Origin: Acetivibrio mesophilus
GTDB lineage: Bacteria > Bacillota > Clostridia > Acetivibrionales > Acetivibrionaceae
DNA length: 64,000 bases
NCBI RefSeq assembly: GCF_004102745.1
Contig: NZ_RLII01000018.1
Location: 1 to 64,000, forward strand
Direction: 5' to 3'
Shown here: positions 25,912-35,301 of the stretch, piece after piece
How positions within the stretch are numbered: position 1 is the stretch's first letter
How the letters are laid out: each line of letters opens with the position of its first letter
Translations under genes and position numbers: made by a program
The notes under the pieces: generated by a model
The model's database searches: none
What the model was told of the DNA's origin: nothing
Seen by the model: the letters and a program-made list of their open reading frames with translations, nothing else

Positions 25912-27321
25912 CTATTTATCTGATATACCGAAATAGCGTACAGCATTATTATAACAAATGTCCTGTACCATTTTTCCGAGAAGCTCCATATCCTTTGGTG
26001 CTTCTCCGTTTTCTACCCAGGTTCCAATCATGTTGCACAGTATGCGGCGGAAATATTCATGTCGGGTATAGGACAGGAAACTTCTTGAATCGGTGAGCAT
26101 GCCGACAAATGTACTTAGCAAACCGAGGTTAGCTAAGGAAGTGAGATGTTTTTGCATGCCATCCTTCTGGTCATTGAACCACCAAGCAGAGCCCAACTGT
26201 ATTTTCCCGGGTACACAACTACCCTGAAAACAGCCCATTATGGTTGCAAGTATATCGTTGTCCGATTCGTTAAGGCTGTATAGAATGGTTTTCGGAAGTT
26301 CATCGCTGGTATCGAGAGCATCCAAAAAGCGTGCCAGAGGCTGTGCGTGATTCCAGTCGCCGATAGCATCAAAGCCTGTATCGGGGCCAAGAATCCGCAT
26401 CATTCTGCTGTTGCAATTTCTCATGGTTCCTAGATGGAGCTGCATGGTCCAACCAAGTCTTGCATACTGTCTTGCGAGGAAGAGCATTAAAACGGTCTTG
26501 TATTTTTCGGCTTCAGAACAATCAATAGTCTGTCCGTCCAATGCTTTTTTTAGTATTTTAGAAGCTTCCTCATCACTGCTTTCTCTATATATCATAGGGT
26601 CCATTGCATGATCTGAGATTTTGCAGCCAATACCATTGAAAAAGTCAATACGATCAAGAAGGGCAGTTTTAAGGCTTTCAATATCATTGATAGTGCGGCC
26701 TGTTACGTGCTCCAACTTGCCAATCCATTCGGCAAAGCCGACAGCTTGAATGTTTAGGGCCTTATCCGGACGAAATGTAGGGAGCACCTTTGTATCAAAG
26801 CTGCTATCAGAGGCTAAGCTTTGATGGGGCTTTAAGGCGTCTGTAGGGTCGTCGGTGGTGCAAAGCACCCGGACATTAGAACGGCGGATAAGGGCTCTTG
26901 CTGAGAATTCGTCGTTTTTGAGCATTTCATTGGATTTGTTCCATATTTCTTCTGCTGTATCCGGCGAAAGCAACTGATCAATTTCGAAATATCTCAAAAG
27001 CTCCAAATGAGTCCAATGATACAAAGGATTCCCGATGCAGCGGGGAAGGGTCTCAGCCCACTTTATGAATTTATCTTTGTCCCATGACTCTCCAGTTATA
27101 TATTTTTCTTCTATGCCGTTGCTACGGATAGCCCTCCATTTATAATGGTCACCGCCCAGCCAAAGCTCTGTAATATTTCTGTATTTTTTATTTTCAGCAA
27201 TTTCCACTGGACTTAAATGACAGTGATAATCGAATATGGGCATGTTTTTTGCGTATTCATGATACAGCTGGGCTGCAGTATTGTTTTGAAGTAAAAAATT
27301 TTCGCCTATAAAGGATTTCAT
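25912..27321 (-). CDS. uxaC: glucuronate/galacturonate isomerase (uronate isomerase)
   Basis: The 469-residue enzyme isomerises D-galacturonate to D-tagaturonate (and glucuronate to fructuronate), the step before UxaB. The amidohydrolase-type metal motif is seen in FDYHCHLSP near residue 32, with later blocks LHLGTMRNCNSRM and GSAWWFNDQKDGM typical of UxaC. The length is normal. It completes the galacturonate pathway encoded at 14763-22227 but lies about 3.7 kb away on the opposite strand, next to cellulosome genes, so it must have its own promoter. Confidence 0.96.
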   Translation of the reverse strand: MKSFIGENFLLQNNTAAQLYHEYAKNMPIFDYHCHLSPVEIAENKKYRNITELWLGGDHYKWRAIRSNGIEEKYITGESWDKDKFIKWAETLPRCIGNPLYHWTHLELLRYFEIDQLLSPDTAEEIWNKSNEMLKNDEFSARALIRRSNVRVLCTTDDPTDALKPHQSLASDSSFDTKVLPTFRPDKALNIQAVGFAEWIGKLEHVTGRTINDIESLKTALLDRIDFFNGIGCKISDHAMDPMIYRESSDEEASKILKKALDGQTIDCSEAEKYKTVLMLFLARQYARLGWTMQLHLGTMRNCNSRMMRILGPDTGFDAIGDWNHAQPLARFLDALDTSDELPKTILYSLNESDNDILATIMGCFQGSCVPGKIQLGSAWWFNDQKDGMQKHLTSLANLGLLSTFVGMLTDSRSFLSYTRHEYFRRILCNMIGTWVENGEAPKDMELLGKMVQDICYNNAVRYFGISDK

Positions 27322-27435
27322 ATTTCAATTCTCCAATACATTTTTTTGAATAATATATATTGTAATTATATATTCAAAAATCTTTCATAGTCATTGCGTA
27401 TATTGCTTATTTTCATACTAAAATTGCTAATGTTT

Positions 27436-28992
27436 TCAATTTCCCGGTTCAATACCCCATTTTAACTCACCACAGATATAACCTGTTACGTATTTCCAGT
27501 CGTGGTAAGTGTAGAAACTAGAAAGATTATACGAATAATCGTTTTTTTGATTATATATTGACCAGTCCTCTTTGTTAAACCAGGTAACCACTACGGTTTC
27601 TTTTCCCGGGTTCAATTGACCTCCTAAAAATCCTACTTCCAGATAATAATCGGCTTTTTCAGTAGGCTTACTCATTTTTACAAACCTGTAGGTAAGGCTT
27701 GATTCGCCTTCTTGAGCCCAGTAGTCCAAAAATTGCGGGCTTTCGCTATCAATTGTGTAATAGTATCGGAAAGTCACATCTTTTAAATTAATGGTGGTAT
27801 TTCCTGTGTTGATCAATTTAAAAACGGAGTTAATCTGAATAATGTCATTTCCATTGGGGGTACTGTCATAATACTGTATTTTTATTGCATCATGAGATGC
27901 AACAGGGCTCTTTGGGGTGATAGACGGCTTCATACTTTCAGGTGCAATCGGAGTTTTCGAAGGAGCAGGCTCCCTACTCATAGATGCAGCTGGGGATTTG
28001 GATGCTGTAGGTTCCACACTCGAAGATGAAGCCGGGGTTTTGGAAGCAACAGGCTCTATACCCATAGATGCTGCCGGAGTCTTGGTAGCAGTAGGCTCTA
28101 TGTTGGGCGATACAGGAGCAGGAGTCGGTTCAACTACTCCAGTAGGTTCAATAGACACAATAGATTCCATAGGCAAGTCTAATGGTCCTTTATCGGTAGG
28201 TTGTTCATCCAATCCGACCTTCCTTATGAGAAAAGATATGCTGTCTGATTTTGCATCTTCCAAGGTCAAATCAATTCCTTCTGACTGGGCTTTTTCAAGT
28301 ATCAACTGTCTTCCCGACGATAAACCGTTTTCCATAGCTTGCTTTTTCATTTCCGGTTCAACTTGAACTATTTTTATAGTGTATGACTTATCTGCTAGAG
28401 TGTTATCAATATCTGCCAATGAGGTTAGCAACTGATTCAACTTAAGCTCAAGGTTGTCTTTTTTGACATTGTAATCACTGTTTTCGGGATTCAACGAGCC
28501 AGAAATCATGATGACACTATTTTCGTTCTCATTCAGTATGCCTGTTTCTTTGGATTTGTCAATGACTTGTTTGACAGCTTCCGTAACATGCAGGTGCTCC
28601 AAGGATAAATCTTTTGTCAGATTTTCTGCGTCAGAGTTTAAGGGTGAAACCTCCTGGACGATATTTTTATCATCTATAAAAAAACCAATACTTGGATTGA
28701 TATCCATATCAATAAAAGCATAGCTGATGTTTTGAGGGCTTATACTTATATTTTGTATCAAATGCACGGCAATAAGTGCAACCATAAAAATAGCTGCTAT
28801 TCCAGAAGCAAGAACATATTTCAGCTTTCTTACTCCGGGTTTTACAATATCACTTTCAGAAAAGCAAACCTGCTGTCCTAAAAACATTTTGGGACTTTTT
28901 TTCAGATATATAAGTTCAACATCGCTGGTCATTACTAAAACTTCGTTTTCGTAGATTTCCATTACAGTTCCTATGTTAATCATGTCTTTCAC
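27436..28992 (-). CDS. rsgI: RsgI-type anti-sigma factor with C-terminal CBM3
   Basis: The 518-residue membrane protein would sense polysaccharide outside and hold SigI inside. Residues 1-55 form the cytoplasmic RsgI N-domain, 59-80 a single membrane span, and 85-265 the extracellular region. The latter contains DMDINPSIGF, in which the Asn99-Pro100 bond matches the reported autoproteolysis site of RsgI proteins. Residues about 283-367 form a Pro/Thr/Ser/Ala linker of repeated EPxASKTPAAS-like units, and about 369-518 are a family 3 carbohydrate-binding module. It overlaps the end of sigI by 17 bases. By family knowledge the CBM3 ligand is probably cellulose. Confidence 0.94.
   Translation of the reverse strand: MKDMINIGTVMEIYENEVLVMTSDVELIYLKKSPKMFLGQQVCFSESDIVKPGVRKLKYVLASGIAAIFMVALIAVHLIQNISISPQNISYAFIDMDINPSIGFFIDDKNIVQEVSPLNSDAENLTKDLSLEHLHVTEAVKQVIDKSKETGILNENENSVIMISGSLNPENSDYNVKKDNLELKLNQLLTSLADIDNTLADKSYTIKIVQVEPEMKKQAMENGLSSGRQLILEKAQSEGIDLTLEDAKSDSISFLIRKVGLDEQPTDKGPLDLPMESIVSIEPTGVVEPTPAPVSPNIEPTATKTPAASMGIEPVASKTPASSSSVEPTASKSPAASMSREPAPSKTPIAPESMKPSITPKSPVASHDAIKIQYYDSTPNGNDIIQINSVFKLINTGNTTINLKDVTFRYYYTIDSESPQFLDYWAQEGESSLTYRFVKMSKPTEKADYYLEVGFLGGQLNPGKETVVVTWFNKEDWSIYNQKNDYSYNLSSFYTYHDWKYVTGYICGELKWGIEPGN
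27898..28101 (-). repeat. tandem repeats encoding the RsgI Pro/Thr/Ser linker
   Basis: This stretch encodes about four to five imperfect copies of a 14-15 residue unit of the form EP(T/V/A)ASKTPAASM, so the DNA repeats with a period of about 42-45 bases. Such linkers separate the cell wall-spanning part from the CBM3 and readily change copy number. Confidence 0.7.
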
Positions 28993-29734
28993 CGCCTTCC
29001 TCCATGAACAAAAGATAACTCTTTATTACATCAAGACCACTGTTTATAATTATACTAGCGGCAATTATGAATTTTCTGTTTCTTTCTATCGTTGTTTGAT
29101 GTACATCAACGAGCTTCATTAATTCACTCATAGGTAGGTGCTTTGTTCTATTTAGTTTATTGAAAAGCTTGTCATCATTTGCAATTATTTTTGCTATTTT
29201 GATACACATTATTTTTGAGTCCTTATGTTTTGGCATGCTCTTGGCTAGGTTTTCAAGAGTTATACCAAAAGAGGACAATCTTTCCTTAAATAGAATAATT
29301 TCCTCCTTGATTTCAATATTATCAAGCCTCACAGTGGAATATTGAGGCATATACTTTTCTCTAAAGTCATTGTTTGCTTCACTTTCAAAGTAGGTAAAAG
29401 GAAATACATTCCTCTCCTTTTTGATTTTCCTCAGATAATCTATGACCCTTCTATTTATAACAAGATCGCTGAAACCTAAAAAGCTCTTGTTTTTATTTAT
29501 GTCAAAACAGTCTATGGCTTCATCAAAAGCCATAAGTGCAACACTATATTCTTCGCTGTTTTCAGTATCGACGTATTTTCCGGTTATTTGGGCAACTGTT
29601 TTTAAAATGAAAGGAGTGTAATCGTGTATGAATTTTTCTTTTAATAACCTGTCTCCGCTTTGTATCTTCAGCACAATATCATTCGTAGGGTCATTATCGG
29701 ATTTTAGCTTTTTCAAAAAACTCAGCTTTCCCAA
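28976..29734 (-). CDS. sigI: RNA polymerase sigma factor SigI
   Basis: This 252-residue alternative sigma factor of the SigI family in clostridia usually controls cellulosomal genes. DFINKNKSFLGFSDLVINRRVIDYLRK-type sequence (about residues 75-100) is the region 2-like core. FPFTYFESE and the C-terminal MSELMKLVDVHQTTIERNRKFIIA block (helix-turn-helix) are typical of SigI rather than sigma-70. It starts at TTG with GGGGGGAGG eight bases upstream. It is cotranscribed with the overlapping rsgI and is divergent from the large GH5-GH5-dockerin-CE2 gene, a plausible target. SigI genes are normally autoregulated; I could not confidently place its promoter. Confidence 0.93.
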   Translation of the reverse strand: MGKLSFLKKLKSDNDPTNDIVLKIQSGDRLLKEKFIHDYTPFILKTVAQITGKYVDTENSEEYSVALMAFDEAIDCFDINKNKSFLGFSDLVINRRVIDYLRKIKKERNVFPFTYFESEANNDFREKYMPQYSTVRLDNIEIKEEIILFKERLSSFGITLENLAKSMPKHKDSKIMCIKIAKIIANDDKLFNKLNRTKHLPMSELMKLVDVHQTTIERNRKFIIAASIIINSGLDVIKSYLLFMEEGGERHD

Positions 29735-29984
29735 TTTGATGTCCTCCCCCCCTTCTTATATATTTCGATATTTTTTTCATTTTTCAGCAGAGATAAATAT
29801 ATTTTTATTTTGCCCTGCTAAAATAAATGTGATTTTTCGAATTATATATTAAATAGTAATGTTATTATTTGAATAATAATATTTTAAATCTAAATATGAG
29901 GGGGGAGCTGTAGGATATAGTCGATAGATACAAGAAAAGAGTATTCGTAAGAAAAGTTATTGATTTTGTAAAGGAGAGAGTAAT
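29735..29984. promoter_or_regulatory. divergent control region between sigI-rsgI and the multidomain GH5/CE2 gene
   Basis: This 250-base region is very AT-rich except for the SD of sigI (GGGGGGAGG on the minus strand) and a GAGGGGGGAG at 29897-29906. It must contain promoters for both directions. I looked for SigI-like C-rich -35 and CGAA/CGATA -10 pairs at correct spacing and found none I trust. Confidence 0.4.
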
Positions 29985-32900
29985 GTGAAAAAAGTAGTTT
30001 CTTTAGTTTGTATGCTTGTGATGCTGGCAAGTTTACTAGCCACATTTACAGTTGGCGCAGCATCACCGGTGAATGGTTTTCAAGTATCGGGAACTAAGCT
30101 TTTGGATGCAAACGGAAATGAGTTTGTAATGAGAGGCGTAAACCATGCCCACACATGGTATAAGAGTGAATTGAAAACTACCATACCTGCATTGGCTAAG
30201 GCTGGCTGTAATGCTGTAAGAATTGTACTTTCCAATGGGGAACAATGGACAAAGGACAGCGCGAGTGAAGTAAGCAATATCATATCCCTGTGTGAGCAGA
30301 ACAAAATGATAGCCATTTTGGAAGTGCACGATGCTACAGGATATAATGATGAAGCATCATTGCTGGCAGCGGCGAATTACTTTGTTGATATTAAGAGTGC
30401 GTTGGTTGGAAAAGAAGATACGGTAATAATAAACATTGCAAATGAATGGGGCGGCACATGGGATAGTGCAGCTTGGGCAAGTGGATACAAAAAGGCAATA
30501 CCGGTAATTAGAAATGCAGGACTTACCCATACAATATTGGTTGATTCAACAGGGTGGGGACAGTACGGAGCTTGCGTAAAAGAAAGAGGAAAAGAAGTAT
30601 TTGCAGTAGATGTACTTAAAAACACAATGTTTGCGGTACATATGTATGGATATGCCGGTAAGGATGAAGCAACAATCAAATCAATGATTGAGGGAGCACA
30701 AAGCCAAGGATTGGCTATATGTGTAGGAGAATTTGGCTGGAACCATTCTGATGGAGATGTTGACGAAGAAGCGATTATGCGCTACTGTCAAGAGAAGAAT
30801 GTAGGATGGCTGGCGTGGTCATGGAAAGGAAATGGAGGAGGAGTAGAATACCTTGACATGGCATATGACTGGGCCGGAAACAGCTTGAGCGAATGGGGAA
30901 ATAATGTTGTAAACGGACCAAACGGTCTTAAAAATACTTCAGTAATATGTTCGGTATTTACCGGAGTAACTCCGACACCAACTACAACATTAGCACCTAC
31001 ACCGATACCAACTTCAAGTTCAGATCCTGATTCAGGTATGCGTGATATCTCTGCAATAGATTTTGTCAAAGATATAAAAATCGGTTGGAATCTAGGGAAT
31101 ACCTTAGATGCTCCTACAGAGACCGGTTGGGGAAATCCTCGCACAACCAAGGCAATGATAGATAAGGTAAAGGAGATGGGCTTTAATGCCGTTAGAGTGC
31201 CTGTGACCTGGGATACTCATATCGGATCTGCTCCAAGCTACAAAATTGATGAAGCATGGCTTAACAGAGTAGAGGAAGTAGTGAACTATGTTATTGATAA
31301 TGATATGTATGCTATTATAAATGTTCATCACGACAATACATGGATTATACCTACATATGCCAATGAAGAACAGAGTAAAGAGAAGCTTGTGAAACTTTGG
31401 GAGCAAATTGCAGACCGTTTTAAAGATTATAGCGACTATCTGGTTTTTGAGACAATGAACGAGCCAAGAGTAATAGGATCACCAACAGAATGGACTGGTG
31501 GAACATATGAAAATCGTGATGTAATAAATAAATTCAATTTGGCTGTTGTTAACACAATCAGGGCAAGCGGTGGAAATAATGCTAAAAGGTTTATAATGGT
31601 TCCGACTAATGCAGCAACCAGCCTGGATGTTGCATTGAACGATCTTGTTATTCCAAATAATGATGATAGAGTTATTGTATCCATACATGCTTATTCACCG
31701 TATTTCTTTGCTATGGATGTTAACGGAACTTCGAATTGGGGAAGCGATTATGATAAGACTTCTCTTTCATATGAGCTTGATGCAATTTACAACAGGTTTG
31801 TGAAAAACGGAAGAGCGGTAATTATTGGGGAATTCGGTACAATAGATAAGAATAACCTTTCTTCAAGGGTAGCCCATGCTGAGCACTATGCTAAGGAAGC
31901 TGCTGCTAGAGGAATTACTGTCTTCTGGTGGGACAACGGTTATTACTATCCGGGTGAGGCAGAGACTTACGCTTTATTAAATAGATATACTCTCAAATGG
32001 TATTATCCTGAAATTGCTCAGGCTCTTGTAAGGGGTGCAGGCGGAAATCCTTCATACACACCGTCTCCGACACCAACCAAATCATCGATGCCGACACCTT
32101 CACCTACACCTTCTGTTTTATATGGGGATGTAAATGGAGATGGAAAAGTAAATTCTACAGATTTAACAACACTAAAAAGATTTCTGCTGCGCATAATAGA
32201 TGAATTCCCGAGTCCAAACGGAAGGATTGCTGCTGATGTGAACGGAGACAAAAAAATCACTTCAACAGACTTAACACTAATGAATAGGTATTTATTGCAC
32301 ATTATAGACAAATTCCCTGTAGAAGGTACTCCTGATGATAACAATCCAGGCATTTTGTATAATGGAAGATTTGATTTTTCAGATCCGAAGGGAGCAAAGT
32401 GTGCATGGTCCGGAAGCAATGTTGAGCTGAATTTCTACGGAACAGAAGCTAGCGCAACTATCAAATCCACCGGAGAAAACTGGTTCCAGGCTATTGTAGA
32501 CGGTAATCCTCTTCCTCCTTTTTCGGTTAACACTACCACATCAACTGTAAAATTAGTAAGCGGTCTTACCGAGGGAAATCATAGCCTTGTTTTATGGAAA
32601 AGGACAGAAGCATCCTTAGGAGAAGCTCAGTTCCTTGGATTTGATTTCGGTTCAGGAAAGCTCCTTTCCGCACCTAATCCTTTAGAGAGGAAAATAGAGT
32701 TTATCGGGGATTCAATTACATGTGCATACGGAAATGAAGGGACAAGCAAGGAACAGTCTTTTACACCGAGAAATGAGAATAGTTATTTGTCTTATGCGGC
32801 TATTACAGCTCGTAATTTGAATGCAAGTTCAAATATAGTTGCATGGTCCGGAATTGGACTTACTACGAACTACGGCGGTGCCGCTGGGCCTGTTATGCTG

Positions 32901-33320
32901 GATCGTTATCCATATACCCTTCCTTATAGCGGAGTTGAATGGGATTTTAGTAAATATGTGCCTCAGGTAGTTGTAATTAATCTAGGTACAAATGATTTTT
33001 CCATAACTCCGGATAAAACAGAATTTATAACAGCATACAAAACCCTTATCGGACAAGTTCGTAAAAACTATCCGGATGCGCATGTTTTCTGCTGTATCGG
33101 TCCAATGCTTTGGGGAACAGGCTTGGATTCATGCCGCAGCTATGTTACAGAAATCGTAAATGATTATAACAAAAAGGGAGATTCGAAGGTATATCTTGTT
33201 GAGTTCCCGCAGCAAAACGGAAGCACTGGCTATGGAGAAGATTGGCATCCAAGCCTTGCTACTCACGAGTTAATGGCTGACCAGCTTACTGAGGAAATTA
33301 AGAGTAAGCTTGGATGGTAA
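29985..33320 (+). CDS. secreted multidomain cellulosomal enzyme: GH5-GH5-dockerin-CE2 (CelE-like)
   Basis: The protein has 1111 residues in the order: signal peptide (1-26); a first GH5 domain (about 28-330), mannanase-like in sequence, with acid/base Glu154 in ANEWGG and nucleophile Glu249 in VGEFGW; a Pro/Thr linker; and a second GH5 domain (about 354-690), similar to the endoglucanase of CelE, with Glu493 in MNEPRV and Glu616 in IGEFGT. A linker and a type I dockerin (714-775, [13 protein letters not shown]) follow. The CE2 esterase (about 780-1111) has Ser910 in [16 protein letters not shown] and His1088 in GEDWHPS. C. thermocellum CelE has only one GH5. It should cut mannan/glucan and deacetylate in one polypeptide on the cellulosome. 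The GTG start follows AAAGGAGAG. Confidence 0.93.
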   Translation: MKKVVSLVCMLVMLASLLATFTVGAASPVNGFQVSGTKLLDANGNEFVMRGVNHAHTWYKSELKTTIPALAKAGCNAVRIVLSNGEQWTKDSASEVSNIISLCEQNKMIAILEVHDATGYNDEASLLAAANYFVDIKSALVGKEDTVIINIANEWGGTWDSAAWASGYKKAIPVIRNAGLTHTILVDSTGWGQYGACVKERGKEVFAVDVLKNTMFAVHMYGYAGKDEATIKSMIEGAQSQGLAICVGEFGWNHSDGDVDEEAIMRYCQEKNVGWLAWSWKGNGGGVEYLDMAYDWAGNSLSEWGNNVVNGPNGLKNTSVICSVFTGVTPTPTTTLAPTPIPTSSSDPDSGMRDISAIDFVKDIKIGWNLGNTLDAPTETGWGNPRTTKAMIDKVKEMGFNAVRVPVTWDTHIGSAPSYKIDEAWLNRVEEVVNYVIDNDMYAIINVHHDNTWIIPTYANEEQSKEKLVKLWEQIADRFKDYSDYLVFETMNEPRVIGSPTEWTGGTYENRDVINKFNLAVVNTIRASGGNNAKRFIMVPTNAATSLDVALNDLVIPNNDDRVIVSIHAYSPYFFAMDVNGTSNWGSDYDKTSLSYELDAIYNRFVKNGRAVIIGEFGTIDKNNLSSRVAHAEHYAKEAAARGITVFWWDNGYYYPGEAETYALLNRYTLKWYYPEIAQALVRGAGGNPSYTPSPTPTKSSMPTPSPTPSVLYGDVNGDGKVNSTDLTTLKRFLLRIIDEFPSPNGRIAADVNGDKKITSTDLTLMNRYLLHIIDKFPVEGTPDDNNPGILYNGRFDFSDPKGAKCAWSGSNVELNFYGTEASATIKSTGENWFQAIVDGNPLPPFSVNTTTSTVKLVSGLTEGNHSLVLWKRTEASLGEAQFLGFDFGSGKLLSAPNPLERKIEFIGDSITCAYGNEGTSKEQSFTPRNENSYLSYAAITARNLNASSNIVAWSGIGLTTNYGGAAGPVMLDRYPYTLPYSGVEWDFSKYVPQVVVINLGTNDFSITPDKTEFITAYKTLIGQVRKNYPDAHVFCCIGPMLWGTGLDSCRSYVTEIVNDYNKKGDSKVYLVEFPQQNGSTGYGEDWHPSLATHELMADQLTEEIKSKLGW

Positions 33321-33361
33321 TAGGGCTTGGATAAGTATAGTTTATAGTAAGTTGTAAAAAG

Positions 33362-33393
33362 ATGACCTCTGCTTAAAAGCGGGGGTCATTTTT
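33362..33393 (+). terminator. rho-independent terminator after the GH5/CE2 gene
   Basis: ATGACCTCTGC (33362-33372) pairs with 33379-33389 across a six-base loop (11 bp including G-U pairs) and runs directly into TTTTT. An A-rich tract precedes it. Confidence 0.85.
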
Positions 33394-33561
33394 ATGTGTT
33401 GACACTTTAGGTTAACGGAAAGAGCAAACTAAATACAGTTAAATTTATTTATGAAATATGGTATCATAGTATTATACCACATATCTTATATTTCAAGGGG
33501 CTGTGCCACCATAAGGAAACCGACTTAATGCTATATCAAACTTAGAAATGGGGTATCCATA

Positions 33562-35301
33562 ATGAAGCTTGAGGCGATATATCACAAACCTTATAGCGAG
33601 TTTGCATTTTCTATTGATCCCGATACTCTGGTAATAAGACTTAGAACAGCTAAAAACGATATTAATACCTGTATCCTCATCTACCATGAAAAATATGATT
33701 CGTCCCAAAGGGGAAAAGCCAAGATGAAAAAAGTGGCAAGTGATGAAATGTTTGATTATTATGAGGTGGAGCTTAATGTAGGTATAAAGAGAATTAAGTA
33801 TATGTTTTATCTTGAGGATAACTATTCGATAAAATGGTATAGTAGCGACGGCTTTTTCGATTATATGCCTCAATGGGGACAGTTTACCCATTCTTATATA
33901 TGCAAAGAAGATATTTTAGAAGAGATTGAATGGTTTCGCAATTCAACAATATATCAGATATTCCCCGACAGATTTGCCAAGCTTCCTCCAGATACCAGCA
34001 ATTTGGGCAACAGAACGGTACATGGGGGCAATATTAAAGGGATAATCGCAAGGCTTGATTATTTGGTTACGCTTGGGGTAGATGTGATTTATTTTAATCC
34101 CATATTCAAATCGGAATCCTACCACCGTTATGATGTTGTAGATTATTATGAAATTGACCCGGTGTTTGGGGATAAGAGGGAGCTCAAGGAATTGATAGAC
34201 CTGTGCCACAAAAATGGCATAAAAATAATATTTGACGGGGTTTTTAATCATTCGGGAGATAAGTTTTTTGCCTTCAAAGACATTCTTGAAAAAGGAGAGA
34301 AATCAAAATATGTAAACTGGTATCATATATCCTCCTTTCCTGTTGAAGTATATCCTAGACCCAACTATGAATGCTTTTCTTATTATGGTGGTATGCCAAA
34401 GCTTAATACAGGAAATCCGGAAACGGCCCAATACCTTCTTGATGTTGTAAGGTATTGGACAGTGGAGTTTGGAGTGGATGGCTGGAGACTTGATGCGGCA
34501 GATGAGGTGGACCGAAAGTTTTGGAGAAAGCTTAGAGATATGCTGAAATCATTAAACAGGGATACGGTGCTGATTGGTGAAATATTTGACGAATCGTCTT
34601 CGTGGCTTTGGGGGGATCAGTTTGACTCGGTCACGAATTATCCCTTAAAAGCGATGATAAATGACCTTTTTGCCTATAGGTCTGTAGATGCGGAGATTTT
34701 CAGGATGAGAATAAACAGCTATATCATGAAGCTTAACAAAAAGGTGTTAAACAGTCTGGTAAACGTAATAAGTACCCATGATACTCCAAGGTTTTTGACC
34801 CTTTGCGATGGTGATGAAAAGAGGTTTGGACTGGCGGTGGTATTCCAGTTTACCTTTCCGGGGGTTCCTCTCATATACTATGGGGATGAAATCGGGATGG
34901 AAGGCGAAGGAGATCCCGATTGCAGGAGACCAATGATATGGGATGAAGCAAAATGGAACAGAAAAAACCTTGAGTTGTACCGATTTCTGATTGACTTGAG
35001 GAAGAAGTTCGATTCTTTGAGGATCGGGGAATATGGTGAGCTTCCTGTAATAGGATGCAAGGGAATATTGGCATACAGAAGGGGGCTGGGAGAAGACGGA
35101 ATTATTGTCATTATGAATACATTGGACCAGAAGGCAAGAATTACGGTGGAGACCGGAGAGTTTTTCGATGCTGTAAAAGCCTTCAAATCACTAAAGGACG
35201 ATGAGATGCTGGCTGTTGAGCGAAAGAGGATAAATTTGTGCTTAAAGCCGTTCGAATGGAGGATTTACAAAGCCAGCGGCGAATTAGAAACTCTTACTTA
35301 A
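33562..35301 (+). CDS. GH13 alpha-amylase family (neopullulanase/cyclomaltodextrinase type), cytoplasmic
   Basis: The 579-residue protein has an N-terminal CBM34-like beta domain (about 1-125) and a GH13 (beta/alpha)8 barrel. Catalytic residues are visible: nucleophile Asp311 in GWRLDAAD, acid/base Glu340 in LIGEIFDE and Asp407 in STHDTPR, plus GVFNHSGD and IYYGDEIGMEG. There is no signal peptide, so it would act on imported maltodextrins or cyclodextrins in the cytoplasm. The C-terminal four residues ETLT and the stop lie beyond a 32-bp repeat. The second copy of that repeat at 39282-39313 reads WRIYKASGEL and then TAA, which suggests the present 3' end was altered by an insertion. Confidence 0.93.
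   Translation: MKLEAIYHKPYSEFAFSIDPDTLVIRLRTAKNDINTCILIYHEKYDSSQRGKAKMKKVASDEMFDYYEVELNVGIKRIKYMFYLEDNYSIKWYSSDGFFDYMPQWGQFTHSYICKEDILEEIEWFRNSTIYQIFPDRFAKLPPDTSNLGNRTVHGGNIKGIIARLDYLVTLGVDVIYFNPIFKSESYHRYDVVDYYEIDPVFGDKRELKELIDLCHKNGIKIIFDGVFNHSGDKFFAFKDILEKGEKSKYVNWYHISSFPVEVYPRPNYECFSYYGGMPKLNTGNPETAQYLLDVVRYWTVEFGVDGWRLDAADEVDRKFWRKLRDMLKSLNRDTVLIGEIFDESSSWLWGDQFDSVTNYPLKAMINDLFAYRSVDAEIFRMRINSYIMKLNKKVLNSLVNVISTHDTPRFLTLCDGDEKRFGLAVVFQFTFPGVPLIYYGDEIGMEGEGDPDCRRPMIWDEAKWNRKNLELYRFLIDLRKKFDSLRIGEYGELPVIGCKGILAYRRGLGEDGIIVIMNTLDQKARITVETGEFFDAVKAFKSLKDDEMLAVERKRINLCLKPFEWRIYKASGELETLT
35255..35286 (+). repeat. left copy of 32-bp direct repeat flanking the HscC cassette
   Basis: This copy runs AATGGAGGATTTACAAAGCC and on to GCGAATTA, identical over 32 bases to 39282-39313 in the same orientation. 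It lies in the last codons of the GH13 gene and ends in the stop codon of the convergent DUF1266 gene. The two copies bracket about 4.0 kb holding exactly the three minus-strand chaperone genes. Confidence 0.9.

Noticed and set aside
29735-29984. SigI-type promoter (C-rich -35 with CGAA or CGATA -10) for sigI or the GH5/CE2 gene
   Set aside because: CCCCCCC at 29747 is the complement of the sigI SD, and the nearby CGATA gives unsuitable spacing and position. No pair was convincing.
30063-32419. Several minus-strand open frames across the GH5/GH5/CE2 gene
   Set aside because: They mirror the codon pattern of the real gene, overlap one another and lack start signals.
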